Source: Moorella humiferrea (GTDB lineage Bacteria; Bacillota; DSM-521; Neomoorellales; Neomoorellaceae). From it: a DNA stretch of 64,000 nt. The notes under the pieces are model-generated. The model saw only the letters and a program-made list of their open reading frames with translations. It was not told where the DNA came from and did not search any database. The stretch is from assembly GCF_039233145.1 (NCBI RefSeq), contig NZ_CP136419.1, positions 594,001 through 658,000 on the forward strand, in the 5' to 3' direction. A program made the position numbers and the translations under genes. Of the stretch, positions 25,878 to 34,749 are shown one piece after another (within the stretch, counting starts at the first letter, position 1; every line of letters starts with the position of its first letter).

Positions 25878-25963
25878 TAGCGAATACTATTTGCTAAAAA
25901 GGGGCATCCCGGCGTTACACCCTGTTCCGCCGGACAAAGTTCCGTAAAAGGAGGGCCTCCAGA

Positions 25964-26122
25964 ATGGCCAAATGGTCCTGTTTAGCCTGCGGTTACGTCT
26001 ATGATCCCGAAGTTGGCGATCCGGACAACGGTATTGCCCCGGGAACGGACTTTGCCGACCTCCCGGAAGATTGGGTCTGCCCTAACTGCGGCCTGGGCAA
26101 AGACAATTTTGAACCCCTGTAG
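25964..26122 (+). CDS. rub: Rubredoxin
   Basis: This is a 52-residue protein with the two rubredoxin C-x2-C knuckles, Cys6/Cys9 ([10 protein letters not shown]) and Cys39/Cys42 (CPNCG), which bind one iron atom. DLPEDWVCP is the canonical second knuckle context. Rubredoxins shuttle electrons, for example in oxygen detoxification in anaerobes. AAAGGAGG lies a little upstream of the ATG. The next gene encodes a flavoprotein that could be a redox partner. Confidence 0.95.
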   Translation: MAKWSCLACGYVYDPEVGDPDNGIAPGTDFADLPEDWVCPNCGLGKDNFEPL

Positions 26123-26205
26123 CCGGTTACGGGCGGCGCTGTCAGCGCCGCCTTCAAATTATCCCGATTTAAAGAGAAGAAACCTGGACAAAGGGGAATT
26201 TAGCA

Positions 26206-26811
26206 ATGTTAATCGTAGGTATCAATGGCAGTCCCAAAAAGGAAGGCAATACGGCTTTTCTGCTGAGGGAAGGACTGGCGGCGGCGGCCGGCGCGGGGGC
26301 GGAGACGGCCCTCATCCACGTCGCTGATGCTTTGGCTGACCAGAAAATACCATACTGCACCCAATGCTCAAATCCCTGTCGGGGGGCGTGTTCCCGCAAC
26401 AACACCTTGGGGGAAGCCTTCGACCTCCTGCGGCGGGCCGACGGGATCCTCCTGGGCAGCCCGGTGTACTTCGGTAGCGTTTCGGCCCAGCTCAAGGCCT
26501 TCTGGGATAAAAGCCGCGTTTTGCGCAAGGAAAAGGCCCTGTACAACGTCGTCGGCGCCGGAGTAGCCGTAGGGGGTAGCCGTTTTGGCGGCCAGGAAAC
26601 GACCCTTAAAGCCCTTTTCGACATGATGCTCATCCAGGGTATGATGATCGTCGGCGACGGCTTCATTGAAGCGGACTGCGGCCATCAGGGCAGCTGCGGC
26701 CAGGCTCCGGCCGAAAAGGACGAATTTGCCATTGCGAGGGTTCGTCTTACGGGCAGGCGCCTGGCCGAAGTGGCGGCGGCTACCGCCCCTTTACGCAGGC
26801 ACCGCCTTTAG
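26206..26811 (+). CDS. NADPH-dependent FMN reductase / iron-sulfur flavoprotein-like
   Basis: This 201-residue protein has the flavodoxin-like FMN motif GINGSPKKEGNT at the N-terminus and GSPVYFGSVSAQLKAFWD in the middle. A cysteine cluster, CTQCSNPCRGAC, has C-x2-C-x3-C-x3-C spacing near residue 50, suggesting an Fe-S centre as in the iron-sulfur flavoproteins of anaerobes. Its place 84 bases after rubredoxin suggests electron transfer, perhaps in redox stress. Substrate is unknown. Confidence 0.83.
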   Translation: MLIVGINGSPKKEGNTAFLLREGLAAAAGAGAETALIHVADALADQKIPYCTQCSNPCRGACSRNNTLGEAFDLLRRADGILLGSPVYFGSVSAQLKAFWDKSRVLRKEKALYNVVGAGVAVGGSRFGGQETTLKALFDMMLIQGMMIVGDGFIEADCGHQGSCGQAPAEKDEFAIARVRLTGRRLAEVAAATAPLRRHRL

Positions 26812-26824
26812 GGGGTGAGGGTCG

Positions 26825-27814
26825 ATGCTCCTGCGGGTAGAAGCGGAAAAAAGGGAAGAAGCCATTTTGAGTCCCCTGGCGAGTTTAAGCAGCCGCACCA
26901 GGGGCCGCCAGGTACCGGAGGAGCCCTGCCCCATACGTACCGAATACCAGCGGGACCGCGACCGGATTATCCATTCCAAGGCCTTCCGGCGCTTAAAGCA
27001 CAAGACCCAGGTTTTTATCGCACCGGAAGGAGATCATTACCGCACGCGCCTTACCCACACCCTGGAGGTGGCCCAAATCAGCCGCACCATTGCCCGGGCC
27101 CTGCGCTTAAACGAAGACCTGGCGGAAGCCATTGCCCTGGGCCACGACCTGGGTCATACCCCCTTCGGCCATTCCGGGGAAGAAGCCTTGAACGAGGTGG
27201 TCCCCGGAGGGTTTAAGCACAACCTTCAGAGCCTGCGGGTGGTGGAAGTCCTTGAAGGCGGCCGCGGCCTGAACCTTACCTGGGAAGTCCGCGACGGCAT
27301 CGTTCACCATACCGGCCCGGTCAAACCCCAAACCCTGGAAGGGCAGATAATCTGCTATGCCGACCGCATCGCCTACATCAACCATGACATTGACGACGCC
27401 CTGCGGGCCGGCATCATTACCAGGGAACAGCTCCCCGTCGAATGTCTGAAAGTGTTGGGGGACACCCACAGGCAGCGCATCGACACCATGGTGACGGACC
27501 TCATCCGCTACAGCTGGGAGCAAGGCCGCATCGCCATGAGCCCGGCGGTCCAGCGGGCCACCGATGAGCTGCGCGCCTTCCTTTTTCAAAAAGTCTACAT
27601 CGGCTCCCCCGCCAAAACGGAAGAAGGCAAGGCCAAAAACCTCCTGAAGCAGCTTTACTATTATTACCTGGAGCACCCGGAAGCTCTGCCGCCGCCCGTC
27701 CATCCCCAGGACGATTTACCCCGGCGGGTCTGCGACTATATTGCCGGGATGACCGATCGATTTGCCATTCTCCAGTATACCAGGATTTTTGTACCGACAG
27801 GCTTTCCCTCATAA
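26825..27814 (+). CDS. dgt: dGTP triphosphohydrolase-like HD protein
   Basis: This 329-residue protein has the dGTPase family features. It has RDRIIHSKAFRRLKHKTQV at the N-terminus and HD metal ligands in RTRLTHTLEVAQI, LGHDLGHTPFGHSGEEAL and DRIAYINHDIDDA. Such proteins cleave dNTPs to nucleoside and triphosphate; the exact nucleotide preference of this short type is not predictable. The start ATG follows GGGGGTGAGGG and lies 14 bases after the flavoprotein gene. Confidence 0.9.
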   Translation: MLLRVEAEKREEAILSPLASLSSRTRGRQVPEEPCPIRTEYQRDRDRIIHSKAFRRLKHKTQVFIAPEGDHYRTRLTHTLEVAQISRTIARALRLNEDLAEAIALGHDLGHTPFGHSGEEALNEVVPGGFKHNLQSLRVVEVLEGGRGLNLTWEVRDGIVHHTGPVKPQTLEGQIICYADRIAYINHDIDDALRAGIITREQLPVECLKVLGDTHRQRIDTMVTDLIRYSWEQGRIAMSPAVQRATDELRAFLFQKVYIGSPAKTEEGKAKNLLKQLYYYYLEHPEALPPPVHPQDDLPRRVCDYIAGMTDRFAILQYTRIFVPTGFPS

Positions 27815-27820
27815 ATAATG

Positions 27821-27895
27821 AAGGTGGGCGGAACCTCTTCGCTCGTCAGGCTATCCGCTCGCCGACGAAGCGGGCGGCAGGATTCCGTCCACCTT
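27821..27895. other. Long imperfect hairpin with internal secondary stem
   Basis: The 13-base arms 27821-27833 and 27883-27895 pair fully with one G-T pair. Within the 49-base interior a second near-complementary pair (CGCTCGTC with GACGAAGCG) is visible. No U-tract follows on either strand. It lies between the stops of dgt and the 38-residue membrane protein gene, so it may be a bidirectional transcription end or a structured RNA. Confidence 0.55.
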
Positions 27896-27958
27896 CTGGA
27901 TAATATTTTAGCCATATCCGGCGAACTATATACAGGGCAAACATAGAAATATATAAAG

Positions 27959-28075
27959 TCACTGCCTCGTTTTAAAAAACGGCTGAAAGAGGGCAAGGAA
28001 GACACCCCGGTAGAGAACGTAGAGGGCGCATCCGCCGATGAGGGCGATTAAAATTAAGGCCACCGTTTTACCCAT
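27959..28075 (-). CDS. 38-residue single-pass membrane protein
   Basis: A small open frame encodes MGKTVALILIALIGGCALYV then LYRGVFLALFQPFF and a basic KTRQ end. The first 20 residues form a hydrophobic helix, and an amphipathic segment follows. GGGAG lies about nine bases before the ATG. I recognise no family. The good start signal and membrane-protein composition support a real gene. Confidence 0.5.
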   Translation of the reverse strand: MGKTVALILIALIGGCALYVLYRGVFLALFQPFFKTRQ

Positions 28076-28279
28076 AATTTCATCTCCCTGTTAACTTTTT
28101 CGGCTACCTCTAATTTTTAAGTGTATCGCCAGAAGTTGAAACCTATGCGGTAAGACAAAGGTATAATCTGGTAAAGCGGGACAAATAATAGGAAAAAGCG
28201 AAAATACGGCCCGAAAAAGAGGATATTTCAATCTGACAGCGAATTGTATTAGCACACCGGGTTCCGGGAAGTGGTGTCC

Positions 28280-30100
28280 GTGACAGCCGCCTTCAGCCAG
28301 GAAGTGATCGAAGAGGTAAAAGAGCGGGTCGACATCGTCGAAGTCATCGCCGGTTATGTGCGGCTGAAAAAGAGCGGCCGCAACTACGTCGGTCTTTGCC
28401 CCTTTCATAAAGAAAAAACGCCTTCCTTTACCGTTAGCCCGGATAAGCAGATGTTTTACTGTTTCGGCTGCGGGGTGGGAGGCGACGTTATCGCCTTTTT
28501 AATGAAGCAAGACGGCCTCAGCTTTCCCGAAGCGGTAAAGACCCTCGCCGCCAGGGCGGGTATTGATCTGGCCGGAGTTTTAGAAACGCCGGCGGCAAGG
28601 CGCCAGAGGGAATGGAAGGAACGCCTGTACCAGCTGGGGGCAGTAGCTGCCAGCTTTTATTATCGCCTTCTCATGCGTCACCCGGCGGCCGCGCCGGCAC
28701 GCCGCTACCTCATGATGCGGGGGGTTAAAGGGGAAACGGCGCGCCTTTTTGAACTGGGATACGCCCCGGAGACGGGAACGGCCCTCATAGATTACCTGCG
28801 GCGCCAGGGTTTCACCCTCGACGATATTGTCCACGCCGGCCTTTGTCTTTCCCGGCCTTCAGGAGGGGCAGTGGATCGCTTCCGGGGCAGGCTCATGTTT
28901 CCCATAAAAGACGCCCGCGGCCGGGTCATAGGCTTTGGCGGGCGCACTTTAAACGACGGGCAGCCCAAATATTTAAATTCCCCGGAGACGGCTTTATTTC
29001 ATAAAGGGAGGCATCTCTATGGCCTGCACCTGGCCCTGCCGGGCATCCGCCGGCAAGGCCAGGCCATCCTCGTGGAAGGCTATATGGATATGATCGCCGC
29101 CTGGCAGCACGGCATCAACAATGCAGTCGCCTCCCTGGGAACGGCCCTGACCCATGAGCAGGCCCGGGAGCTTAAAAAATACGCCCGCGAAGTGATTATC
29201 GCCTTCGATGCCGACGCGGCGGGCCAGGCCGCCGCCTTGAGGGGCCTTGACATCCTGGCCGGTGCGGGGCTGGAAGTTCGTGTCCTTGAGTTTCCGGAAG
29301 GGAAAGATCCCGACGAATTTTTGGCAGCCCGGGGGGCGGAGGCTTTTCAGGAACTGGTAGAGGCCAGCCAGAGCCTGATGGAGTTTATAATCAACAAAGC
29401 CGTTGCCGCCCACGATCCCACCCGGCCCCTGGGACGCAAAGCTATTATGGACGCCGTCCTGCCCAGTCTTCGACAGGTACAGGACCCCGTCGAACAGGAA
29501 GCCTATATCAGACTGTTGAGCCGCCATACGGGCATTTCGGAAGCCGCCGTAATGGCAGCCATGGGACGGCCGTCGGTGAGAAAGGTCCGGGCCGCTGTAG
29601 TCCCGGAAGAACACGGCCGGGGCAAAACTGGAGCGGCGAATCCAGGAGAAACCGGAGTGCTCTACCTGCTTAAGGCTTACTTAGAGAGTCCCCGGCTGGC
29701 GGCACTCATCGACGGGGAGCTGGGGGAGGAGTGGGGCGGCGGCCGGGCCATCCAAAGCCTCATTTCCTTTATCCGGGAAAAACGCCGGCAAGAAGGGGAA
29801 TTAGCAGGGCAGGAGCTGATATCCCTTATAACCGGCCAGGATATGCCGGAATGGAAAATTTTAATGGCCCGCCTGGCAGTGGCCGAAGATTTAGCTCCCG
29901 TCGGGGAGCAGGCCGTCAAAAAGGCGGTCCTTCTCTACAAGCTCCACCGGCTTCAGAAGCAGGAAAAGAAAATAAGAATCGACCTGGCCAGGGCGGAAAG
30001 GGAAGGCGCCGTCGGCCGGGTACGAGAGCTTCAAGAACAGGTCTTTCACCTCCAGCAGGCTATAAAAACAATAAAGTCCGGAAGGGGGGAGCAGCGGTGA
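28280..30100 (+). CDS. dnaG: DNA primase
   Basis: This protein of about 606 residues has the CHC2 zinc finger ([13 protein letters not shown] and YCFGCGVGG), the primase core, and a TOPRIM domain with EGYMDMIA and [10 protein letters not shown]. The C-terminal region would bind the replicative helicase. It makes RNA primers at the replication fork. Three GTG codons (28271, 28274, 28280) are possible starts; 28280 is best spaced from GGGAA. The stop overlaps the rpoD start, giving the conserved dnaG-rpoD operon. Confidence 0.95.
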   Translation: MTAAFSQEVIEEVKERVDIVEVIAGYVRLKKSGRNYVGLCPFHKEKTPSFTVSPDKQMFYCFGCGVGGDVIAFLMKQDGLSFPEAVKTLAARAGIDLAGVLETPAARRQREWKERLYQLGAVAASFYYRLLMRHPAAAPARRYLMMRGVKGETARLFELGYAPETGTALIDYLRRQGFTLDDIVHAGLCLSRPSGGAVDRFRGRLMFPIKDARGRVIGFGGRTLNDGQPKYLNSPETALFHKGRHLYGLHLALPGIRRQGQAILVEGYMDMIAAWQHGINNAVASLGTALTHEQARELKKYAREVIIAFDADAAGQAAALRGLDILAGAGLEVRVLEFPEGKDPDEFLAARGAEAFQELVEASQSLMEFIINKAVAAHDPTRPLGRKAIMDAVLPSLRQVQDPVEQEAYIRLLSRHTGISEAAVMAAMGRPSVRKVRAAVVPEEHGRGKTGAANPGETGVLYLLKAYLESPRLAALIDGELGEEWGGGRAIQSLISFIREKRRQEGELAGQELISLITGQDMPEWKILMARLAVAEDLAPVGEQAVKKAVLLYKLHRLQKQEKKIRIDLARAEREGAVGRVRELQEQVFHLQQAIKTIKSGRGEQR

Positions 30101-31179
30101 AAGAGGAACAGCAGAGGCAAAAAATCAGGGAGCTGGTAGAAAAGGGCAAGAGTCAGGGCAGCTTAACCTATCGCGAGATTATGGACGCCCTCGAAGGAAT
30201 CGAGCTTACACCCGAGCAGATCGACGATATATACGAGCATCTAAACCAGATGGGCATAGAAATTTTACCGGAAACCGTAGAACTCGAGGCCCTGGAAAAA
30301 GAAGACGAAGCCATCGACACCGACATCGATCTTTCGGTGCCCGACAACGTGGCCATAGATGATCCAGTACGCATGTACCTGAAGGAAATCGGGCGGGTAC
30401 CCCTGCTGACGCCGGAAGAAGAAATCGAACTGGCCAAAAGGATGGAGCAGGGGGACGAAGAAGCAAAACGCCGCCTGACGGAAGCAAATTTACGCCTGGT
30501 GGTGAGCATCGCCAAGCGTTACGTCGGCCGCGGCATGCTGTTTTTGGACCTCATCCAGGAAGGCAACCTGGGCCTAATAAAAGCCGTAGAGAAGTTCGAT
30601 TATCGTAAAGGCTATAAATTCAGCACCTACGCCACCTGGTGGATTCGCCAGGCCATAACCCGCGCCATAGCCGACCAGGCTCGGACCATCAGAATCCCAG
30701 TGCATATGGTCGAAACCATCAACAAGCTTATCCGCGTTCAGCGGCAGCTCCTCCAGGAACTCGGCCGGGAACCCACTCCGGAAGAGATCGCCAAGGAGAT
30801 GGACGTTCCCGTAGAACGGGTGCGGGAAATCATGAAGATCGCCCAGGAACCTGTATCCCTGGAAACGCCCATCGGCGAAGAAGAAGACAGCCACCTGGGG
30901 GATTTCATCGAAGACGAGGACGCCCAGGCACCGGCCGAGGCCGCATCCTTTATGCTTTTGAGGGAGCAGCTGGAAGAGGTCTTAGATTCCTTGACGCCCA
31001 GGGAAAAACGGGTGCTGCGCCTGCGCTTCGGCCTGGATGACGGCCGGGCCCGCACCCTGGAGGAAGTAGGCCAGGAATTCGGCGTCACCCGGGAACGCAT
31101 CCGCCAGATTGAAGCCAAAGCCCTGCGCAAGCTGCGCCACCCAAGCCGCAGCAAAAAGCTCAAGGACTACCTGGAATAA
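30097..31179 (+). CDS. rpoD: RNA polymerase primary sigma factor SigA
   Basis: This 360-residue sigma-70 factor has region 1.1 at the N-terminus. Region 1.2 is [12 protein letters not shown], 2.1-2.4 runs from [18 protein letters not shown] to [14 protein letters not shown], and region 4.2 is [19 protein letters not shown]. It is the housekeeping sigma of Firmicutes length. The GTG at 30097 overlaps the dnaG stop and follows GGAGGGGGGAG-like purines. A much longer upstream open frame is only the dnaG gene read in another frame. Confidence 0.96.
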   Translation: MKEEQQRQKIRELVEKGKSQGSLTYREIMDALEGIELTPEQIDDIYEHLNQMGIEILPETVELEALEKEDEAIDTDIDLSVPDNVAIDDPVRMYLKEIGRVPLLTPEEEIELAKRMEQGDEEAKRRLTEANLRLVVSIAKRYVGRGMLFLDLIQEGNLGLIKAVEKFDYRKGYKFSTYATWWIRQAITRAIADQARTIRIPVHMVETINKLIRVQRQLLQELGREPTPEEIAKEMDVPVERVREIMKIAQEPVSLETPIGEEEDSHLGDFIEDEDAQAPAEAASFMLLREQLEEVLDSLTPREKRVLRLRFGLDDGRARTLEEVGQEFGVTRERIRQIEAKALRKLRHPSRSKKLKDYLE

Positions 31180-31204
31180 AGGGGATTGATTGGCCATCTA
31201 CCTG

Positions 31205-31233
31205 TTGACCAAAACGGCATTCCCGGGTATAAT
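31205..31233 (+). promoter_or_regulatory. SigA promoter of the tRNA pair
   Basis: TTGACC (31205-31210) and a perfect TATAAT (31228-31233) with a 17-base spacer lie 15 bases before the tRNA-Asn gene. Confidence 0.88.
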
Positions 31234-31247
31234 ATAAGCGTTGGCTA

Positions 31248-31322
31248 TCCTCGGTAGCTCAATGGTAGAGCGCCCGGCTGTTAACCGGGTGGTTGCAGGT
31301 TCGAGTCCTGCCCGGGGAGCCA
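31248..31322 (+). tRNA. tRNA-Asn (GTT)
   Basis: The full cloverleaf is visible: acceptor 31248-31254 pairs with 31312-31318, and the D-arm is AGCTCAATGGTAGAGC. The anticodon stem CCCGG/CCGGG has GTT at 31280-31282, and the T-arm GGTTCGAGTCC follows. CCA is encoded. Confidence 0.96.
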
Positions 31323-31326
31323 GAAA

Positions 31327-31401
31327 GGGCCCATAGCTCAACGGTAGAGCTGCCGGCTCATAACCGGTTGGTTCCTGGTTCGAATCCGGGTGGGCCCACC
31401 A
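31327..31401 (+). tRNA. tRNA with CAT anticodon (tRNA-Met, or tRNA-Ile2)
   Basis: The acceptor GGGCCCA pairs perfectly with TGGGCCC, the anticodon loop is CTCATAA, and CCA is encoded. The fully paired first base pair rules out an initiator tRNA. The anticodon stem resembles that of lysidine-modified tRNA-Ile2, so the amino acid is uncertain between Met and Ile. Confidence 0.9.
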
Positions 31402-31447
31402 AACAAGAAAACAAGGCCAGCAGCGGCGGTCGGGAGGTGACCACGAA

Positions 31448-32167
31448 GTGCTGGCCTTTTTTAATGGGCTACCGGCCCGCCTGCGGGCCGTCGCCCGCAT
31501 GGTGCCGCCGGGAAGCCGCCTGGCGGACATCGGCACCGATCACGCTTATCTGCCCATATACCTGGTCACCAGCGGCAGGTGCCCCCGTGTTATTGCCGTT
31601 GAAAAAAAATGGGGTCCCTACCGCCGGGCCCTGGCAGCCGTAGCCAATGCCGGCCTTCAGGAGCGGGTAGAGGTGCGCCTGGGAGACGGCTTTGCCCCTT
31701 TAAAGCCCGGGGAAGTAGACACGGTAACTATCACCGGTCTTGGCGCCCTTACCCAGCAGGACATCCTGACGACCGGCGCGGCGGTAAGGCAGGCCTTGAG
31801 GCGTCTGATCCTCCAGCCCCAGGGGGAAGCCGGGCCGCTGCGCCGCTTCCTTGCCACTATTGGATGGTGCCTGGAAGAAGAAGAGCTGGTATACGAAGGC
31901 GGCCACTATTATTTTATCATGGCGGCCGGGCAGGGGGAGAGCCCGGCCTACAGCGATGTTGAGTGGCGTTTCGGTCCCCTTTTGCTCCGGCGCCGTCACC
32001 CCCTGTTGGGCGTTTATCTCTTGCAAAGCATGGAAAAACTAAATGCGGCAAGACGCCAGCTGCTTAACGCAAAAAGTGAGCGTGCCCGCGCCAGGCTGGT
32101 GGAAGTAGACCGGCAGTTGGAAGACATACGGGAGGTGCTGGCATGGCTGCAAGACTCAGCGAAATAA
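31448..32167 (+). CDS. trmK: tRNA (adenine(22)-N1)-methyltransferase TrmK
   Basis: This 239-residue SAM-dependent methyltransferase has motif I LADIGTDHAYLPIYL and the family-typical LILQPQGEAGPLRRFL. TrmK methylates A22 of bacterial tRNAs. The C-terminal helical pair (EKLNAARRQLLNAKSERARARLVEV) is also conserved. The start is GTG at 31448 after GGGAGGTGA. It overlaps the nif3-like gene by 25 bases, and the rpoD-trmK-nif3 order matches other Firmicutes. Confidence 0.9.
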   Translation: MLAFFNGLPARLRAVARMVPPGSRLADIGTDHAYLPIYLVTSGRCPRVIAVEKKWGPYRRALAAVANAGLQERVEVRLGDGFAPLKPGEVDTVTITGLGALTQQDILTTGAAVRQALRRLILQPQGEAGPLRRFLATIGWCLEEEELVYEGGHYYFIMAAGQGESPAYSDVEWRFGPLLLRRRHPLLGVYLLQSMEKLNAARRQLLNAKSERARARLVEVDRQLEDIREVLAWLQDSAK

Positions 32168-33255
32168 TAGCCGTTATGGAAGCCCTAGCCCCGCCGGAGC
32201 TGGCGGCGGAATGGGACAACGTCGGCCTTATGCTGGGAACGCCTGAGGCGGAAGTGCGGCGGATATTGGTCTGCCTGGACGTCACCATGGCAGTAGCGGC
32301 AGAAGCTGCCGCTCGGGGGGCCAACCTCATCATCAGCCACCATCCCCTTTTTTTCCGGCCCGTAAAGTCCTTACGCTTCGATAAAGCCCCCGGTAGCCTG
32401 GTCCAGCGCCTTATCCAGGACAACATCATGGTTTACGCGGCTCATACCAATTTAGACTGCGCCGAGCTGGGCGTGAGCTACCATCTAGCAGTAAAGCTGG
32501 AACTGGAAGACATTCAGGTCCTCCGGCCCACCTATCGGGAGAAATATTACAAGCTCGTTACCTTTGTGCCAGCAGACCATGAAAAAAACGTTCGCGAAGC
32601 CATTACCAGGGCCGGGGCGGGATGGATAGGCAATTACTCCGACTGCACCTTCCGGGTGGCCGGCACGGGCACTTTCCTGCCCCTCAGCGGTACTAATCCC
32701 TATATAGGGCGGGAAGGGGAAGTCACCGAGGTTAAAGAATACCGTCTGGAAACCATCGTCCCTACCGGCAGGCTGCCGGAAGTCTTGCAGGCCCTCCTCA
32801 AGGCCCATCCCTATGAAGAGGTGGCTTACGACATCTACCCCCTGGCCAACGAAGGCCCGGCGGCGGGCATCGGTCGTCTGGGAGTTTTAAACCAGGCCCT
32901 CCCCCTCTACGAATTTGCCCTGCAGGTCAAGGAGGCCCTGGGCGCGGCCAGGGTTAATGTGGTAGGCGAAAGGGAACGGAGGGTAAAGAAAGTAGCCGTC
33001 TGCGGCGGTGCCGGCAGCGACGTTATGAATACCGCCCTGGCCGCCGGGGCCGACGTCCTGGTAACCGGCGATCTGAAATTCCACGAAGCCCAGGCGGCCG
33101 TCAATATGGGACTGGCCGTCATAGACGCGGGTCACTACGCTACCGAAAGGTTGATTGTCCCGGCCCTGGTGACATACCTCCAGGATCAGCTTCAGGAGCG
33201 GGAAGTAATGGTCCTGGCCTCCCAGAAGGAACAGGAACCGTGGTACGTACTATAG
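32143..33255 (+). CDS. Nif3-like dinuclear metal center protein
   Basis: This 370-residue protein has the NIF3 signatures EWDNVGLMLGTP, ISHHPLFF, YAAHTNLD, and a C-terminal TGDLKFHEAQAA plus DAGHYATE metal site. It includes the central PII/CutA-like insertion seen in Bacillus YqfO. Family members form toroidal hexamers with two metal ions per subunit, and the biochemical role is uncertain. The ATG at 32143 lies inside the end of trmK. Confidence 0.92.
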   Translation: MAARLSEIIAVMEALAPPELAAEWDNVGLMLGTPEAEVRRILVCLDVTMAVAAEAAARGANLIISHHPLFFRPVKSLRFDKAPGSLVQRLIQDNIMVYAAHTNLDCAELGVSYHLAVKLELEDIQVLRPTYREKYYKLVTFVPADHEKNVREAITRAGAGWIGNYSDCTFRVAGTGTFLPLSGTNPYIGREGEVTEVKEYRLETIVPTGRLPEVLQALLKAHPYEEVAYDIYPLANEGPAAGIGRLGVLNQALPLYEFALQVKEALGAARVNVVGERERRVKKVAVCGGAGSDVMNTALAAGADVLVTGDLKFHEAQAAVNMGLAVIDAGHYATERLIVPALVTYLQDQLQEREVMVLASQKEQEPWYVL

Positions 33256-33280
33256 CAAATTCCGCAGTTGCCGCGCCTCC

Positions 33281-33310
33281 TTGACAGGTTGGAGCAAGAG
33301 GTGTTATATT
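33281..33310 (+). promoter_or_regulatory. Promoter of RNase P RNA
   Basis: TTGACA (33281-33286) and TATATT (33305-33310) have an 18-base spacer. A TATAAT overlaps just downstream. Transcription should start near 33318. Confidence 0.75.
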
Positions 33311-33334
33311 ATAATCCCCGCAGAAACTAAAAAG

Positions 33335-33698
33335 GTGCTTTTGAGTAAACCGGATGGTCGCGGGCGGCACAACTTTGCCGCCTGAGGAAAGTCCGAGCTC
33401 CGTAGGGCAGGGTGCTGGATAACGTCCAGTGGAGGCGACTCCAAGGATAGTGCCACAGAAACAGACCGCCCGGCACATTTGTGCCGGGTAAGGGTGGAAA
33501 GGTGAGGTAAGAGCTCACCAGCGGTTAGGCGACTAACCGGCTCGGTAAACCCCACCTGGAGCAAGACCGAATAGGGGGACAAATGGGGTGGCCCGCCCCG
33601 TCCCCGGGTAAGGTCGCTTGAGGCGTCAGGCAACTGGCGTCCTAGATAGATGACCATCCAAGACAGAACTCGGCTTACAGGTTTGCTCAAAAGCACTT
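33335..33698 (+). ncRNA. rnpB: RNase P RNA (bacterial type A)
   Basis: All conserved P RNA blocks occur in order: GAGGAAAGTCCGAGCTC, ACAGAAACAGACCGCC, GGGTGGAAAGGTGAGGTAAGAG, GTAAACCCCACC-TGGAGCAAGACC, and the final AGATAGATGACC to CAGAACTCGGCTTACAG. The ends pair over about 18 bases (33335-33352 region with 33680-33698), forming P1. The RNA is the catalytic subunit that trims tRNA 5' ends. Length of about 360 nt and the layout fit type A. Confidence 0.95.
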
Positions 33699-33935
33699 AT
33701 TTTATTGGTTATAGACTGCTGGCCGGAGTTATGGCTCACTGAGTGGAGTTATGTCTCACTCAGTGAGCCATTCTCCTTATATCGCTCCATGTTATTGCTA
33801 TAGTATTTTAACCGCCCTCATTATGCAAGCTGACATGTAGATTTTCATTTTAGTACGGGAAAAATTGTCACAAGAGAAGGTGGACGCACAGGGAGGCGTG
33901 ATCAGGGCGCTTGGCCCAAAAATTAGGAGCCAGAC
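33699..33935. other. Intergenic region with compound repeat
   Basis: No gene is supported here. The notable element is the nested direct and inverted repeat at 33725-33775. The rest is AT-rich up to the promoter of the toxin/antitoxin pair. Confidence 0.5.
33725..33775. repeat. Nested direct and inverted repeat, possible mobile-element end
   Basis: A perfect 15-bp inverted repeat (33731-33745 with 33757-33771) is separated by 11 bases. Overlapping it is a direct repeat: GGAGTTATGGCTCACT near 33725 and GGAGTTATGTCTCACT near 33745. Such mixed repeats occur at insertion-sequence ends, but no transposase gene is nearby. Confidence 0.7.
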
Positions 33936-33963
33936 TTGAAGTACGGAAAATTATATGTATAAT
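33936..33963 (+). promoter_or_regulatory. Promoter of the phd-relE pair
   Basis: TTGAAG (33936-33941) and TATAAT (33958-33963) with a 16-base spacer lie just before the antitoxin start. The -10 region is in an AT-rich, partly palindromic stretch suited to autorepression. Confidence 0.65.
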
Positions 33964-33985
33964 TATAAGTAAAGGAGTGGGGACA

Positions 33986-34273
33986 ATGGATATAAATATT
34001 AAATCGATGGTTAGCTCTACAGCTTTGTCCAGGTCTTTTGGCAAATACCTCAAGGTCGCCAAAGAAACACCTGTATTTATAATCAAAAACAATGAAGTTA
34101 CAGGAGTTCTTCTCAATATTGACACTTATAAAGAACTAGTTGAAGCTTATGAGCTTATGCAAGATACCAAACTGGCCCGGGAGGTTTTTGAACAACCCAC
34201 CGTGAACCCCCTGGAAAAAGACGTTTTTGAAGTCATGAGGGAAGTTGAGGCCAGGGATAATGTACCAGGTTAA
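33986..34273 (+). CDS. Phd/YefM-type antitoxin
   Basis: This 95-residue protein has the Phd/YefM fold signature: VSSTALSRSFGKYLKVAKETPVFI then KNNEVTGVLLNIDTYKEL. The N-terminal half binds DNA and the C-terminal tail neutralises the toxin. AAAGGAG precedes the ATG at 33986. It overlaps the toxin gene by 14 bases. Confidence 0.88.
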   Translation: MDINIKSMVSSTALSRSFGKYLKVAKETPVFIIKNNEVTGVLLNIDTYKELVEAYELMQDTKLAREVFEQPTVNPLEKDVFEVMREVEARDNVPG

Positions 34274-34535
34274 ACCCAAAAACATTAACCGTTTCAAGCA
34301 TGATTTTGAGAGGCTAGAAAAAAGGGAAAGGGAAAAAGTGTGGCAGGCATTAAAAACGCTTACTGAAATCCCTGTACCACCTAACGCTATCTGCCTGGAG
34401 AAAAATTATTATCGCCTTAAGATAGATAACATCAGAATCCTGTATCAAATCTTGGATGAAAAGATAATTCTTATAGGGGCAATTGTAAAGCGCAATGAAA
34501 ATACTTACAAGAACTGGAAAAAATATTTTAAATAG
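34260..34535 (+). CDS. RelE/ParE-family toxin
   Basis: This 91-residue basic protein shows the RelE pattern: FKHDFERLEKREREKVWQ, then YYRLKIDNIRILYQI and a C-terminal VKRNENTYKN. RelE members cleave mRNA in the ribosome and ParE members poison gyrase; the Arg and Lys pattern favours RelE but does not decide. The ATG at 34260 overlaps the antitoxin gene. A hairpin without U-tract follows at 34591-34624. Confidence 0.85.
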   Translation: MYQVKPKNINRFKHDFERLEKREREKVWQALKTLTEIPVPPNAICLEKNYYRLKIDNIRILYQILDEKIILIGAIVKRNENTYKNWKKYFK

Positions 34536-34590
34536 CTGTTGTTTGCTTGCTTGACAATGGATCGCTCACAAAAGCAATAAAAATGTCCCT

Positions 34591-34624
34591 AGAAAGGCTG
34601 GTAGAAGAATTAGCCAGCCTTTCT
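34591..34624. other. Perfect 11-bp hairpin downstream of the toxin gene
   Basis: AGAAAGGCTGG (34591-34601) pairs with CCAGCCTTTCT (34614-34624) across a 12-base loop. There is no strong T-run, so terminator function is uncertain. No supported gene lies between 34536 and 34749. Confidence 0.6.
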
Positions 34625-34749
34625 CATAGCGACGGTCCTTCCTGGAATCTGCTTGCCGGGCAAATTTCCCCTAATCCACAAGCCTATTTACAACCGTTAA
34701 AAAGAAGGATAGGGCTTCTTTCGCGCAAATATAGGTGTGTCGCCAAACT

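Noticed and set aside
29731-30096. Upstream extension of the rpoD frame by 122 codons
   Set aside because: It is dnaG read out of frame; sigma region 1 starts at the GTG at 30097 with a ribosome binding site.
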